A stretch of 64,000 bases of DNA from Phycisphaerales bacterium PN19_bin_20 (GTDB lineage: Bacteria; Planctomycetota; Phycisphaerae; Phycisphaerales; UBA1924): the NCBI GenBank assembly GCA_021173225.1, contig JAJOLK010000014.1, positions 42,423-106,422 on the forward strand. The letters run 5' to 3'. Every line of letters begins with the position of its first letter. The first letter of the stretch is position 1. The notes under the pieces are model-generated. The model worked only from the letters and a program-made list of their open reading frames with translations, had not been told where the DNA came from and made no database searches. This document shows positions 25,962-34,446 of the stretch, in pieces. The position numbers and the translations under genes are program-made.

Positions 25962-28514
25962 ATGAGCCAGACCAATCAGCCCCCCACGCCCAGCTCCGCC
26001 AGCATCAGCCAGCCCGACACACGCCCGCTCGATTCGCGCCCCCCCGACGCGCACACGCTCGAGGCGCTCGCGGGCCAGACGCAGGCCTTGATGTCCGCCA
26101 TGAGCGACCGTCTCGCGCATCTCACCGCCGGCGAGCAGTCGCTGCGAGCACGCGTCACACAGCTCGATACTCGCGAGCGCGAGCTGGTCGAACGCCTGAC
26201 CATCCTTCAGGATGAGCACACCCAGCGCGGTACCGCCCTGGTAGCACAGCACGCCCAGGCACAGGCCCAGACCGCGGCCCGCGATCAGCAGCTTCGCGCC
26301 TTCGCCGATCAGCTCGAGCAGCGCCGAGGTGAGCTTGAGTCGCGCCGCGCTGAGCTTGACCAGTTCGCCGCGCAGGCCACCGCCGCCGTCGCCACCGCAC
26401 AGGCCCAGGCCGCACAGCGGGTTGAGCAGGCCCAGGCCCAGGCCCAGGCCCAGGCCCAGGCCCAGGCCCAGCAGCAGGTTGAATCACAGGTCCGCTCGCG
26501 CCTAGAACCCGAGGTTCAGGCGCGCCTAACCGCCGCACGCCATGAGCTCGCGGCCCAGGCCAAGCTCGAGCTCGACGCCGCGCAGGCCCGCATCACCGAG
26601 CTAACGGCCGTCAGCGACGCACAATCACAGCGCGAGCGCGCCCTCGCCGAGCACGAGCAGCAGCTCGAAGGCGAGCTGACCGAGCTCGAGCGCCGTCGCG
26701 CGTTCATCGCACAGAGCGAGGCGAGCGCCGCACGCGAGCAGGCCGAGGCCCGCCACACACGCGAGCAGGCCGAGCAGCTCCGCTTTAGCAGTGAAAAGGA
26801 GAGCAGGCGCCTGCGGTCGCAGCTCGAGCAGCTTGCCGCCCAGCTTTCCTCCGCCCAAGCCGCGGCAATCGGGCCCGACGCTGCCAAGCTCACCGAACAG
26901 TTCGACCAGCGCCTCGCGCAACAGCGCTTCCAGCTTGAGGGTCGCTTCGCCGACGAGGCCCAGACCCTCAAAGCCGCCATCGACGCCCGCGAGCGTTCGC
27001 TGCAGGACGCCGAGGCCAGGCTCGACCAAGCGCAGGCCCGCGCGGGAACCGCCGAGGTCACCCTCGCTCAGCTTCAGAAATCCACGACGACTGCCGACCA
27101 GCGTCTCGCCACCGCCCAGCAACGCATTGACTCGCTCTCCAAACGCCTCTTTGACGCTCAGAGCGAGCTTGCGACCATCCATCAGCAGCAGGCCGCCGCG
27201 CCCACGTCCACAGCGCCCACATCCGTATCGCTCACGACCGCGAGCAAAGCACAGACCGCGCAAGCACTCGCCGAGGCCGAGGCCTTCAACACTCAGCGCG
27301 AGCAGGTCATCAGCGGCCTGCAGTCTCGCGTCCGCAGCCTCGAACAAATGCTCGAACGCAACGCCCAGGCCTCCGAGCAAGCCAGCGTGCAACCGACCGC
27401 AAACTTCGAGGTTACCCGCCTCAGCGAGCAGCTTCAGCAGCGCGAGGACGCCCTGGTCGCCCTGGCCGATCGCCTCAGCCGCGCCGAGTTGCACGCGCGC
27501 GACGCCGACGCTCGACTGGCCAGCGCAAAGTCCGCCGCCGTTCAGCCCACCCCCAGCTTGCGCGGCCACACCAGCACGCTTGACCCTGAGCTTCGCCGCA
27601 AGCGCCTGGCCCTTTGTCGCACGCTGATGATCGAGCGCCGCAAGCAGCTCGCCGCTCAGGCTCGTTCGCTTAAGAGCAAGGAGTTCATGACCGAGCGCGT
27701 CATCGAGCAGCGCGTCCAGTCGGCCATGGCCGCCCAGGCCATGATCGTCCGCGCGCCCGAGCACCACGCCGCCGCGCTCACAAGTCCGGCGCTTCTCGCC
27801 ACCACCAAGCCCGGCGGCATCCCCGGGGCCGCCGTCGCCGCCTCAGGACGCCCAGCGCGCAACCCCGCGATGATCGCCGCCGCTGCGCTCGCGGCCGGCG
27901 GCGGCGTCGCTTACGTGGGATACCTGGGCGTCGACCTCGTCGCGCCCTCGACCTACGCCGCACGCACCATGATCTCTGCCGATACCGGCGGTGTCACGCC
28001 CGTCGCCAGCGAGCTGGAGGTCTGGAAGTTCCGCCATATCAACATGCTCACCGATGACCTGGTCTTTGGCCTCGCCGCTGAGAGCTTCGCACGCCAAGGC
28101 ATCCCAGACCTTGGCCGCATGGACCGCGTCCGCTCGTTTATCGGCGGCAACCTGACCTACAACGCCGACCGCGCCGGCGAGCTGACCCTCCAGCTCAGGG
28201 CCGAAAGCAAGCAGACCGCCGAGCTCGTGCTGCGAACCTTCGGCGAGGCCCTCCGCGCCCAGGCCAACACACGGCGCTTCAGCAACGCCGTCACGTACAC
28301 CACCGCCATCGCCACACCCGCCGAGGCGCTCGCAGACCCGATCGCCGGGCCCGGCGGCTTCCGCGGAGCATTCGCGGTCATCAGCGGGCTGGTCTCCGCC
28401 ATCACCCTCGGTGTGCTGGCCATGACGTGGCGACCACGCAAGAGCACCAAGGCTGCCGCGACCTCAAGCCCGGCCCTTGCCGCCGGGCCGTTCCAAACCA
28501 AGCGCGCCGCCTGA
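25962..28514 (+). CDS. Large coiled-coil protein with Wzz-like membrane C-terminus
   Basis: An 850-aa protein. After a ~40-residue Pro/Ser N-terminus, residues ~45 to ~570 are an Ala/Gln/Glu/Arg-rich coiled coil, interrupted by a Thr/Ala-rich linker. The last ~210 residues hold two membrane helices, NPAMIAAAALAAGGGVAYVG and GAFAVISGLVSAITLGVLAM. Between them lies an extracytoplasmic domain starting PSTYAARTMISADTGG that resembles the polysaccharide co-polymerase (Wzz/chain-length) domain. The coiled coil would be cytoplasmic. ATG 25962 is chosen over the upstream frame start (25794), whose product is His/Pro-rich repeat-like. No polysaccharide export or tyrosine-kinase gene is beside it. A structural or chain-length role is inference. 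Confidence 0.7.
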   Translation: MSQTNQPPTPSSASISQPDTRPLDSRPPDAHTLEALAGQTQALMSAMSDRLAHLTAGEQSLRARVTQLDTRERELVERLTILQDEHTQRGTALVAQHAQAQAQTAARDQQLRAFADQLEQRRGELESRRAELDQFAAQATAAVATAQAQAAQRVEQAQAQAQAQAQAQAQQQVESQVRSRLEPEVQARLTAARHELAAQAKLELDAAQARITELTAVSDAQSQRERALAEHEQQLEGELTELERRRAFIAQSEASAAREQAEARHTREQAEQLRFSSEKESRRLRSQLEQLAAQLSSAQAAAIGPDAAKLTEQFDQRLAQQRFQLEGRFADEAQTLKAAIDARERSLQDAEARLDQAQARAGTAEVTLAQLQKSTTTADQRLATAQQRIDSLSKRLFDAQSELATIHQQQAAAPTSTAPTSVSLTTASKAQTAQALAEAEAFNTQREQVISGLQSRVRSLEQMLERNAQASEQASVQPTANFEVTRLSEQLQQREDALVALADRLSRAELHARDADARLASAKSAAVQPTPSLRGHTSTLDPELRRKRLALCRTLMIERRKQLAAQARSLKSKEFMTERVIEQRVQSAMAAQAMIVRAPEHHAAALTSPALLATTKPGGIPGAAVAASGRPARNPAMIAAAALAAGGGVAYVGYLGVDLVAPSTYAARTMISADTGGVTPVASELEVWKFRHINMLTDDLVFGLAAESFARQGIPDLGRMDRVRSFIGGNLTYNADRAGELTLQLRAESKQTAELVLRTFGEALRAQANTRRFSNAVTYTTAIATPAEALADPIAGPGGFRGAFAVISGLVSAITLGVLAMTWRPRKSTKAAATSSPALAAGPFQTKRAA
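26427..26471. repeat. CAGGCC hexanucleotide repeat, codes Gln-Ala tract
   Basis: About seven and a half copies of CAGGCC in frame encode an alternating Gln-Ala run in the coiled-coil gene, continuing its helical heptads. The 6-bp unit keeps frame, so coil length may vary between strains. Confidence 0.9.
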
Positions 28515-28601
28515 CCGCGCCACCTGACCGCGCCACCTGACCGCGCCGCCTGACCGCGCCGCCTGACCGCGTTACCTAGTCGCGCTTCCTGAACGCGCGG
28601 C
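28511..28601. repeat. 13-bp tandem repeat starting at a stop codon
   Basis: Seven 13-bp units, consensus CTGACCGCGCCAC, run from 28511. The first unit contains the TGA stop of the coiled-coil gene. The first four units are nearly identical; the last three have diverged. 13 is not a multiple of 3. Confidence 0.92.
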
Positions 28602-28686
28602 CAAACCGCAACCAATGATCGCTCTCGCAATCTCGTTCACAATCATCGCCTGCACGTGCAAGAGCCCCGGGGTTATCATGCCCCGG

Positions 28687-28771
28687 GGCCCCGTGGCGAA
28701 ATGGCAGACGCAGCGGACTTAAAATCCGCAGGCCCGAAAGGGCCGTGTGGGTTCAAGTCCCACCGGGGCCA
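28687..28771 (+). tRNA. tRNA-Leu (anticodon UAA)
   Basis: The acceptor arm GGCCCCG (28687-28693) pairs with CGGGGCC (28764-28770), with A73 at 28771. The anticodon stem GCGGA/TCCGC frames loop CTTAAAA, anticodon TAA. The T arm is GTGGG-TTCAAGT-CCCAC (28747-28763). A variable arm (GGCCCGAAAGGGCC) gives the class II shape expected for leucine. CCA is not encoded. Confidence 0.97.
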
Positions 28772-28783
28772 CTTTGAAAACGC

Positions 28784-29722
28784 TTACCGCCCGGGCAAGC
28801 GACGGCGACGCGCCAGCACCAACACTCCGGCCGCTAGCACGCCCGCCGAGCCCGGTGCCGGGATGACCGCCAGGTCACGCAGGCTCACGCCCGTCGGCAC
28901 CATTCCAAGGCTCGTTGCCTGCCCAGTCGCAAGGTCAAGGGTGTAGAGGCCCGTGGGCGTGCCCGCCGGGCTGTTCTGCATATTGAGAGAGACGTACGCC
29001 ACGCCCGTCGCGCCCGAGACGTCGAAGCCCGCGTTGTCGTCGAAGTCCAGCACGCTCGCGCCCAGCCGCACGCTAAAGGTCGTGCCGATCACGCCCACGT
29101 TGAATGAGGCGTTCCCGCCCGCCATCGTCCCAACCTCGCCCAAAATGTTGTTCAGCGAGTCCAAGATGTACTCGCGTGTCGAGCCCAGCGGCGCACCCGC
29201 CACGCTGTTGGTGTAGGCCACGCCCACCGCCCGCGGCGGCAGCCCAAAGCCGATCGGCGGGTTGAAGCTCAGGTTCGTGTCGGGCGTCACCGCGGCGCCC
29301 GTGTCGGGCACAAACCGGCGGTTCTGCGCACCCGCGCCCACAACACGGATGCGGTCCACCGTCGGGTTAAAGTCCATCGAGTACCGCGTGAACGGGCTGC
29401 CGTCCAGCGCCGGCGTGAACGCCCCGCCCACCGGCGTCGCCACGCCCGTGCTCGCATTGAGGCGGTAGATCTGGCTGGTCTCGCCCATCGCGAACAGCTC
29501 GCCGGTCGCCGGCCGCATGTCGATCCCCAGCACGCGGTCGCCCGCGTTCAGCCCGCTGATGGTCATCGACGACAGCAGCGTGCCCGGGGTGTTAGAGCGG
29601 AACGTCACGACCGAGCCGGTTGTCGTCACGCCCACCAGCGTCTCTTGGGCGAGCGCGACCGACCCGAACGACCCGCAGCACAGAACCAGCGCAGCGACAG
29701 CACCACAATTCATGAAATTCAT
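28784..29722 (-). CDS. DUF4394 PEP-CTERM-like exported protein
   Basis: A 312-aa exported protein. The signal peptide is MNFMNCGAVAALVLCCGSFG with cleavage near ALAQE. The rest matches the DUF4394 beta-propeller-like repeat: LLSSMTISGLNAGDRVLGID, MRPATGELFAMG, YRLNASTGVATPVGG, YSMDFNPTVDRIRVV, followed by NFR-type repeats. These proteins are of unknown role and often surface-associated. The C-terminus, PAPGSAGVLAAGVLVLARRR, is a PEP-CTERM-like tag, the second in this window. ATG 29722 has GGAGAG 7-8 nt upstream. It ends only 12 bp from the 3' end of tRNA-Leu on the other strand. Confidence 0.85.
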   Translation of the reverse strand: MNFMNCGAVAALVLCCGSFGSVALAQETLVGVTTTGSVVTFRSNTPGTLLSSMTISGLNAGDRVLGIDMRPATGELFAMGETSQIYRLNASTGVATPVGGAFTPALDGSPFTRYSMDFNPTVDRIRVVGAGAQNRRFVPDTGAAVTPDTNLSFNPPIGFGLPPRAVGVAYTNSVAGAPLGSTREYILDSLNNILGEVGTMAGGNASFNVGVIGTTFSVRLGASVLDFDDNAGFDVSGATGVAYVSLNMQNSPAGTPTGLYTLDLATGQATSLGMVPTGVSLRDLAVIPAPGSAGVLAAGVLVLARRRRLPGR

Positions 29723-30034
29723 GGCAAGCTCTCCGAGAAACAGGTTGAAAGCCGACAGCCGCGAAGGCCGACGCTGGCCCGCCGCGGCGACCGCGCTCGA
29801 CCACACCATCGCTCAAAGACACCGGTCGGGGCGTAAAATCCCGCGCACTTTGTCAATTTTGACGAGTTCTTCTCAATCCACCTGCGGAACGTTCCCTGCC
29901 CCACCAACCACCCGGCGCGCAGAAACCGCGCAAGCTCACAACCCGCGACGCCCGCCGAAGCCCGAGAGATTAAGCCGACCACCATCCCCACTTGCACACC
30001 CGTCGCTCCGCACCAAGCGCGTCAACAATCTCCC
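29723..30034. other. Divergent intergenic region, DUF4394 gene and lpxB
   Basis: About 310 bp with a relatively AT-richer centre (29830-29880). On the minus strand it holds TTGACA near 29850-29855, a -35-like hexamer, but the following TTTTAC-type sequence lies too close for a standard promoter. No small gene is visible. Confidence 0.5.
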
Positions 30035-31336
30035 GTGACCGTCCTGCCCTCCAACCCGACCAACGCCGAAATCGCCCGAGACGCTGGCGACTCCGCCGCC
30101 GCCGCGCCCGTCGCCGCGACCGCCAGCGCGACCAACGGCGTCTCCACCGCTGCCCGCTCGCAGCCCCGCCCAGGCGTGAGCGCCGCACGCTGCCCGGTCC
30201 TATTCACCTCGTTTGAGCCCTCGGGCGATGACCACGCCGCCGTCGTCATCGCCGAGCTCAAGCACCGCCACCCAAGCCTCCCGATCTACGCCTGGGGCGG
30301 GCCCAAAATGGCCGCCGCTGGCGCGCAGCTCATCGAGCGCACCACCGACGACGGCGTCATGGGCGTGCCCGGTGTCCGCAAGGTCATCGACCACATCCGC
30401 CTTAACCGCCGCATCGAGGAGTGGCTTGACCGCACACGCGTGGTCCTGCACGTACCGGTTGACTCACCAGAAGCCAACTTCCCCATCGCACGCCTCGTCA
30501 AAGAGCGCGGCGGGCGCGTCGTCCACCTCGTCGCGCCCCAGCTCTGGGCCTGGCGCGAGGGTCGCATCAAAAAACTCAAGCGCCTCTCAGACCTCGTCCT
30601 CTGCCTGCTGCCCTTCGAAGAGCACTGGTTCCGCCAGCGCGGCGTCCCCGCACGCTTCGTAGGGCACCCGCTCTTTGAACGCCCCGTCGATACCGGCACG
30701 CTTGACGAACTCCTCAAACTCTGGCCCAAGGGCGAGCCCTCCATCGCCCTCATGCCCGGCTCACGCCCCGGCGAGATCGACAAGTGCTTCCCTCTCCTGC
30801 TCGACGCCTTCGAGCGCATCCGACGCAACTTTCCTAACGCCATCGGCGTCGTACCCGTGACGCACCCCGGCGTGCAAGACCGGCTCCACCGCCTCGCCAA
30901 TGAGTTCCACGCCTGGCCCGAGGGCATGTTCGTCGTCGCCGGCAACACCGACGCCGCCATCCGCTGGTGTGACTTCGCGCTCGTGGCCAGCGGCACCGTC
31001 ACCCTCCAGGTCGCCCGACAGGCCAAGCCGATGATCACCTTCTACCGCGCATCGCAGTCCATCCGCGTGCCCTACGCACTCTTCGGACGAATGCTCTTCA
31101 AAACCCCCTACTTCACGCTCCCAAACCTCATCGCCGGCAAACGCATCGTCCCCGAGCTGATCCCACACTTCGGCGACGGCTTCGAGCTCGCCGCCGGTGC
31201 CTACAGGCTCCTGCGCCAGCCGGGCTTCGCCGAGGGACAGCGCCAAGCCCTCCGCGGCATGGTCGCCAAGTTCGATTCCATGAGCTGCGGCAGCCTCTCG
31301 GCCGACGCCATCGAACAGATCCTCGGCCTGCGCTGA
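30035..31336 (+). CDS. lpxB: Lipid-A-disaccharide synthase
   Basis: Glycosyltransferase (GT19) joining UDP-2,3-diacylglucosamine and lipid X in lipid A synthesis, at the inner membrane. Recognised by LFTSFEPSGDDHAAVVIAEL (variant of S-G-E-x-S-G-D), AWGGPKMAAAGAQLIE, MGVPGVRKVID, HLVAPQLWAWREGRIKKLKR, LCLLPFEEHWF, ARFVGHPLFERP, ALMPGSRPGEI and late VASGTVTLQ. At 433 aa it is longer than typical (~380) because of about 50 Ala/Ser-rich residues before the fold. The GTG at 30035 is the only upstream start and lacks an obvious ribosome-binding site, so a later start is possible. No other lpx gene is in the window. Confidence 0.93.
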   Translation: MTVLPSNPTNAEIARDAGDSAAAAPVAATASATNGVSTAARSQPRPGVSAARCPVLFTSFEPSGDDHAAVVIAELKHRHPSLPIYAWGGPKMAAAGAQLIERTTDDGVMGVPGVRKVIDHIRLNRRIEEWLDRTRVVLHVPVDSPEANFPIARLVKERGGRVVHLVAPQLWAWREGRIKKLKRLSDLVLCLLPFEEHWFRQRGVPARFVGHPLFERPVDTGTLDELLKLWPKGEPSIALMPGSRPGEIDKCFPLLLDAFERIRRNFPNAIGVVPVTHPGVQDRLHRLANEFHAWPEGMFVVAGNTDAAIRWCDFALVASGTVTLQVARQAKPMITFYRASQSIRVPYALFGRMLFKTPYFTLPNLIAGKRIVPELIPHFGDGFELAAGAYRLLRQPGFAEGQRQALRGMVAKFDSMSCGSLSADAIEQILGLR

Positions 31337-31359
31337 CCGCCGGCCCGCCCACAACCCAA

Positions 31360-31905
31360 TCACATCGGCTTGCGGTCTTTCGTCTGGTCGTACATCCGCA
31401 GGAGCTTCTCTTTGTCGAAGATCATCTCCTGCCGCGTCAGCCCCACGATGTCGTACACCGGGGTCAGTTCGATGGCGTCTACCGGGCACGCCTCCTCGCA
31501 CATCCCGCAATAGATGCACCGCAGCTCGTCGATCTCGAACTTGACCGGGTACTTCTCGCGGTCGTCCCACGGGCTCTCGCCCGCGACGATGTGGATGCAA
31601 TTGGCCGGGCAGATCGTCGGGCACATCATGCACGCCACGCACTTGACGCGCCCCGACTCATCCTTGTTCAGACGATGAAAGGCGCGGAAGTTCCCCGCGT
31701 ACGAGCCGCCCTGCTCAACCGGGTAGTCCTCGCGGCGTTGCTCGGGGTACTGGATCGTGCGGCTGGTCTTGCCCTGGCCAAAGCTGGTGAACATGTGCCG
31801 GAACGTGATCCCAAACCCGCGGATCACCTCGGGCAAGTACACGCTCTCGAGCGCGCCCATCGTCGGGGCCTTGATCGTGAGCACATCTTCGGGCTTGATC
31901 GCCAT
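31360..31905 (-). CDS. nuoI: NADH-quinone oxidoreductase subunit I
   Basis: The ferredoxin-like subunit of complex I that carries two [4Fe-4S] clusters (N6a, N6b). The 181-aa protein shows both cluster motifs, CVACMMCPTICPANC and CIYCGMCEEACPVDAI. The N-terminal amphipathic part reads LPEVIRGFGITFRHMF, and the end GLTRQEMIFDKEKLL matches the family. ATG 31905 is chosen; a GTG at 31929 is in frame but gives no family residues. No other nuo gene is adjacent, so it is separated from the usual nuoA-N order. It converges on lpxB with 23 bp between stop codons. Confidence 0.93.
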   Translation of the reverse strand: MAIKPEDVLTIKAPTMGALESVYLPEVIRGFGITFRHMFTSFGQGKTSRTIQYPEQRREDYPVEQGGSYAGNFRAFHRLNKDESGRVKCVACMMCPTICPANCIHIVAGESPWDDREKYPVKFEIDELRCIYCGMCEEACPVDAIELTPVYDIVGLTRQEMIFDKEKLLRMYDQTKDRKPM

Positions 31906-32043
31906 AGAGAGCGGAGCGTATGCACCCACGCACGCCGATGGCGCGTGGTCATCGTCGCCCGCGCCGGGCTCACCCCCTTCATCTGGCTGATGCTCACGCT
32001 CCGCTCAGCGCACGAGACGGCCAAACTCCCTACCATCACGACC

Positions 32044-32883
32044 ATGGCCCGCAAACGCGGCGCACCAGTCTTGGTCGAGTTGATAAAGCGCTCCCCAACG
32101 GGCACGCACAGCGCGAGCGATTCGGTCGCACCTTACGCGACCACCACCCTCCCACCACCGCCTCGCGCCGGCGACCCCCGCGCCACGTCCGGCCTCGCCG
32201 ACAGCGCCGCCTGGTCGCACGCCTCAAGCCTCGCCAACCGCACCGACCTGCGCCTCTGGGCGGTGGTCATCGGCGGCGCCATCGTCCTGACGATCGTCGG
32301 GCTCTGGATCGGGCACCGCATGGGCCGCAAGGCCGGCGTCGACGAGTGGGCCCGCACCCTCCCCGCCGAGCCGACCCCCTCGCCCAACTTCACGCAGCAG
32401 CCGTCGAGATTGCCGCGGCAGATCCCCGACCTGACCCAGACCGCCACACCAGTGGTCCTGCCCGCCAACAACCCCGGCTCAATCACAACACCTCGGCAAA
32501 ACACCGACTCTAAGCCCGCTTTGGTCGCCCCAGTACCAGGTGAAACACCGAGCCCCGAAGACGACTTCACCCCGGGGCACAATTATTTGGTCGTCGCCAC
32601 CCTCCCCTATCGCGAGGCCACCGAGGTTGGCCAGTTCCTCGCCTCCAAAGGCCTGGGGGCCAAACTCATCCCCAAGGGGAGGGTTGATCTTGAGTCGGCA
32701 CAGACCAAGAATGTCCCCTGCGAAGTCATCGTCCTAAGAGGCTTCGCACCCGACGAGTTTTCTGCCCGCGCCAAAGAGCGTGAGGAGCTGATGACACGCG
32801 TCAAGCGCCTCGGCCGTCTTTGGAAAGCCGAGAACCGCAAGGTCCCCAGTGACTTTGCCGACGCCTGGTTCAAGAAGTTCTGA
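32044..32883 (+). CDS. Membrane-anchored hypothetical protein
   Basis: A 279-aa protein of unknown function. About 65 polar N-terminal residues (cytoplasmic) are followed by one membrane helix, LWAVVIGGAIVLTIVGLWIG, then a Pro/Thr-rich linker. The C-terminal ~110-residue domain (HNYLVVATLPYREATEVGQF, EVIVLRGFAPDEFSARAKER, WFKKF) has the beta-alpha-beta-beta look of a SPOR-type peptidoglycan-binding or ferredoxin-fold domain, but I see no decisive motif. ATG 32044 begins MARKRGAPVLVELIKR; the open frame runs further upstream but overlaps nuoI on the other strand. The small basic protein follows 61 bp downstream. Confidence 0.6.
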   Translation: MARKRGAPVLVELIKRSPTGTHSASDSVAPYATTTLPPPPRAGDPRATSGLADSAAWSHASSLANRTDLRLWAVVIGGAIVLTIVGLWIGHRMGRKAGVDEWARTLPAEPTPSPNFTQQPSRLPRQIPDLTQTATPVVLPANNPGSITTPRQNTDSKPALVAPVPGETPSPEDDFTPGHNYLVVATLPYREATEVGQFLASKGLGAKLIPKGRVDLESAQTKNVPCEVIVLRGFAPDEFSARAKEREELMTRVKRLGRLWKAENRKVPSDFADAWFKKF

Positions 32884-32944
32884 CCGCCTCAAAAGACCCC
32901 TGTTACCAACGCACGCACGCCGACCGAGCACGAAAGAAGAACCC

Positions 32945-33106
32945 ATGAGCCTCGACCGTTCACTGAAGATCAAGTCCGGCGGCGTCACCAACCGCAGCGT
33001 CCTGACCCGCGCCGAACGCATCACCAAGCTGACCAACGACAAGAAGAAAGACTCCAACAAGGACGGCGCCCTGGGCATCGCCAAAACCCGCGTCGCCAAG
33101 GCGTGA
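32945..33106 (+). CDS. Planctomycete/Verrucomicrobia/Chlamydia small basic protein
   Basis: A 53-aa basic protein, too short for most gene callers. It opens MSLDRSLKIKSGGVTNRSVL and continues with TRAERITKLTN, matching the small basic protein family (TIGR04137) that is limited to Chlamydiae, Verrucomicrobia and Planctomycetes; its function is unknown. The remainder is Lys-rich (DKKKDSNKDG). AAGAAGAA precedes the ATG. A strong hairpin lies 165 bp downstream. The preceding gene is in the same direction 61 bp away. Confidence 0.88.
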   Translation: MSLDRSLKIKSGGVTNRSVLTRAERITKLTNDKKKDSNKDGALGIAKTRVAKA

Positions 33107-33270
33107 TCGAACGGTCCCGTAAGCTGTTCAGGCCTGACTCTGTGTGTCGCAAGCCTGCCTGCTCGAGGACCGCTCCTCGGACAGAGCGGCACGGGCCTCG
33201 CTAATTGGGCAGCGTCAAGCCAGTGGCGGCCGCTTCTTCGCTCGCAACCGAGCACCGCATTTGATACACA

Positions 33271-33300
33271 AAGGGGCGCGCCCGCGCGGGCACGCCCCTT
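33271..33300. terminator. Strong hairpin between convergent genes
   Basis: AAGGGGCG (33271-33278) pairs with CGCCCCTT (33293-33300) enclosing a second GCCCGCGCGGGC palindrome. It lies between the small basic gene (plus) and the OmpA-type lipoprotein gene (minus) and probably ends both transcripts. The flanking T runs are weak. Confidence 0.55.
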
Positions 33301-33391
33301 GTCATTGCTTTAACAAACGCGGCTCGATTGGCCCCGCACCTGCCGTGCCGCGGCTCCCGCCCGCCCAGGCCGGCCAATCCACGAGCTCGCC

Positions 33392-34333
33392 TTACTTCAA
33401 AATCTCGATGTCGCTGCCCGCCGGAGCTGCGGGCGCGCCCACAGGCGAGCCCGGGGTCGTGCCGCCGGTCGCGCCGGTAGTCCCTGCCGCACGCGGCGTG
33501 CTGGGCGCACCGGCCCGCGACGCGACGGGCGCTGCCGTCAGGCCCTGGTAGCTCTTCTTGAACAGGTAGACCTCAACACGCCGGTTCTGCGGGGTGTTGC
33601 CCGTGGCGCTGTTGGGCACCGCCGGACGGGTCTCACCGAAGCCCGCAAACTCCACGTTGTGCGCGTCCATGCCCGCCGCAACAAGGTCATTGCGCACGCT
33701 GATAGCGCGGAACGCCGACAGCTCGGCGTTATCCTTGAACCGCCGCGCATCGCGCATCGTGACCGCCTGCGTGTCGGTGTGCCCGACGACGGCGATCTCG
33801 TACTGGTCCGCCGCCGGGGTGTTCTTGAGCACGCGCCCAAACTCACGCACCGCGCGCCGCCCGGCCTCGGTCAGCTCAAAGCTCCCGCTCGCAAACGTCA
33901 CGTCGCTGGTAAACCTCAGCATCCCGCGGGCCGAGTCAAAGCTCAGCAGCCCGGGAAACTGCTCGGCCAGCGCCCGCAGCGCCGCGTCGGTCTGCGAGTC
34001 CAGCGCGATGGCCACCGGCTGCAGGCTCAGGCCCTGAAGCCGGTTCTCAAGCTCCAGCAAGCGCGAGATCAGCGACTGGTTGTCAGACCGCAGCCGCGCG
34101 TTGAGCGACATCGCCTCTTCCGCCGCGGACGATCCGCTGGCCTGGCTGCGGCGCAGGTCGTCAAGGCTCTGGCGCAGCGCGCTGTTCTCGTCCGTCAGCT
34201 CGACGTTGCGAGACTTCAGCGCGTTGTACCCGTTGCGCAGCTCGTCGTACACGTCACGATTCACCTGGCAACCACCCAGCAGCAGGCCGATGGCGGGGAG
34301 GGCAAGCAGGCTCAAACGGGCGGGCGTGTTCAT
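33392..34333 (-). CDS. OmpA/Pal-type peptidoglycan-binding lipoprotein
   Basis: A 313-aa lipoprotein. The signal is MNTPARLSLLALPAIGLLLG with lipobox LLGGC. A coiled-coil stalk follows (ELTDENSALRQSLDDLRRSQ and on to about residue 100). The OmpA-like domain is then recognisable: RFTSDVTFASGSFELTEAGR, YEIAVVGHTDTQAVTM, LSAFRAISVRNDLVAAGMD and FAGFGETRPAVPNSATG, followed by NRRVEVYL. It would link the outer membrane to peptidoglycan. The second of two close ATGs (34333) is preferred because GGAG lies 9 nt upstream; the first (34339) leaves only 3 nt. A Pro/Ala tail ends the protein. Lgt, encoded at 62013, would lipidate it. Confidence 0.88.
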   Translation of the reverse strand: MNTPARLSLLALPAIGLLLGGCQVNRDVYDELRNGYNALKSRNVELTDENSALRQSLDDLRRSQASGSSAAEEAMSLNARLRSDNQSLISRLLELENRLQGLSLQPVAIALDSQTDAALRALAEQFPGLLSFDSARGMLRFTSDVTFASGSFELTEAGRRAVREFGRVLKNTPAADQYEIAVVGHTDTQAVTMRDARRFKDNAELSAFRAISVRNDLVAAGMDAHNVEFAGFGETRPAVPNSATGNTPQNRRVEVYLFKKSYQGLTAAPVASRAGAPSTPRAAGTTGATGGTTPGSPVGAPAAPAGSDIEILK

Positions 34334-34446
34334 CTTCATGGGCTCCGGTGGCGATGGTTCGTTGAGCCTCAAGGATACCGCCCTCGCCCGCCGCAAACCT
34401 CCGCCCATCGCCCGACCCGCTCACGCCGACCCGGCAACGATCACCC

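Noticed and set aside
28511..28601. Possible CRISPR-like array
   Set aside because: The units are contiguous with no spacers, 13 bp long and progressively diverging, so it is a minisatellite.
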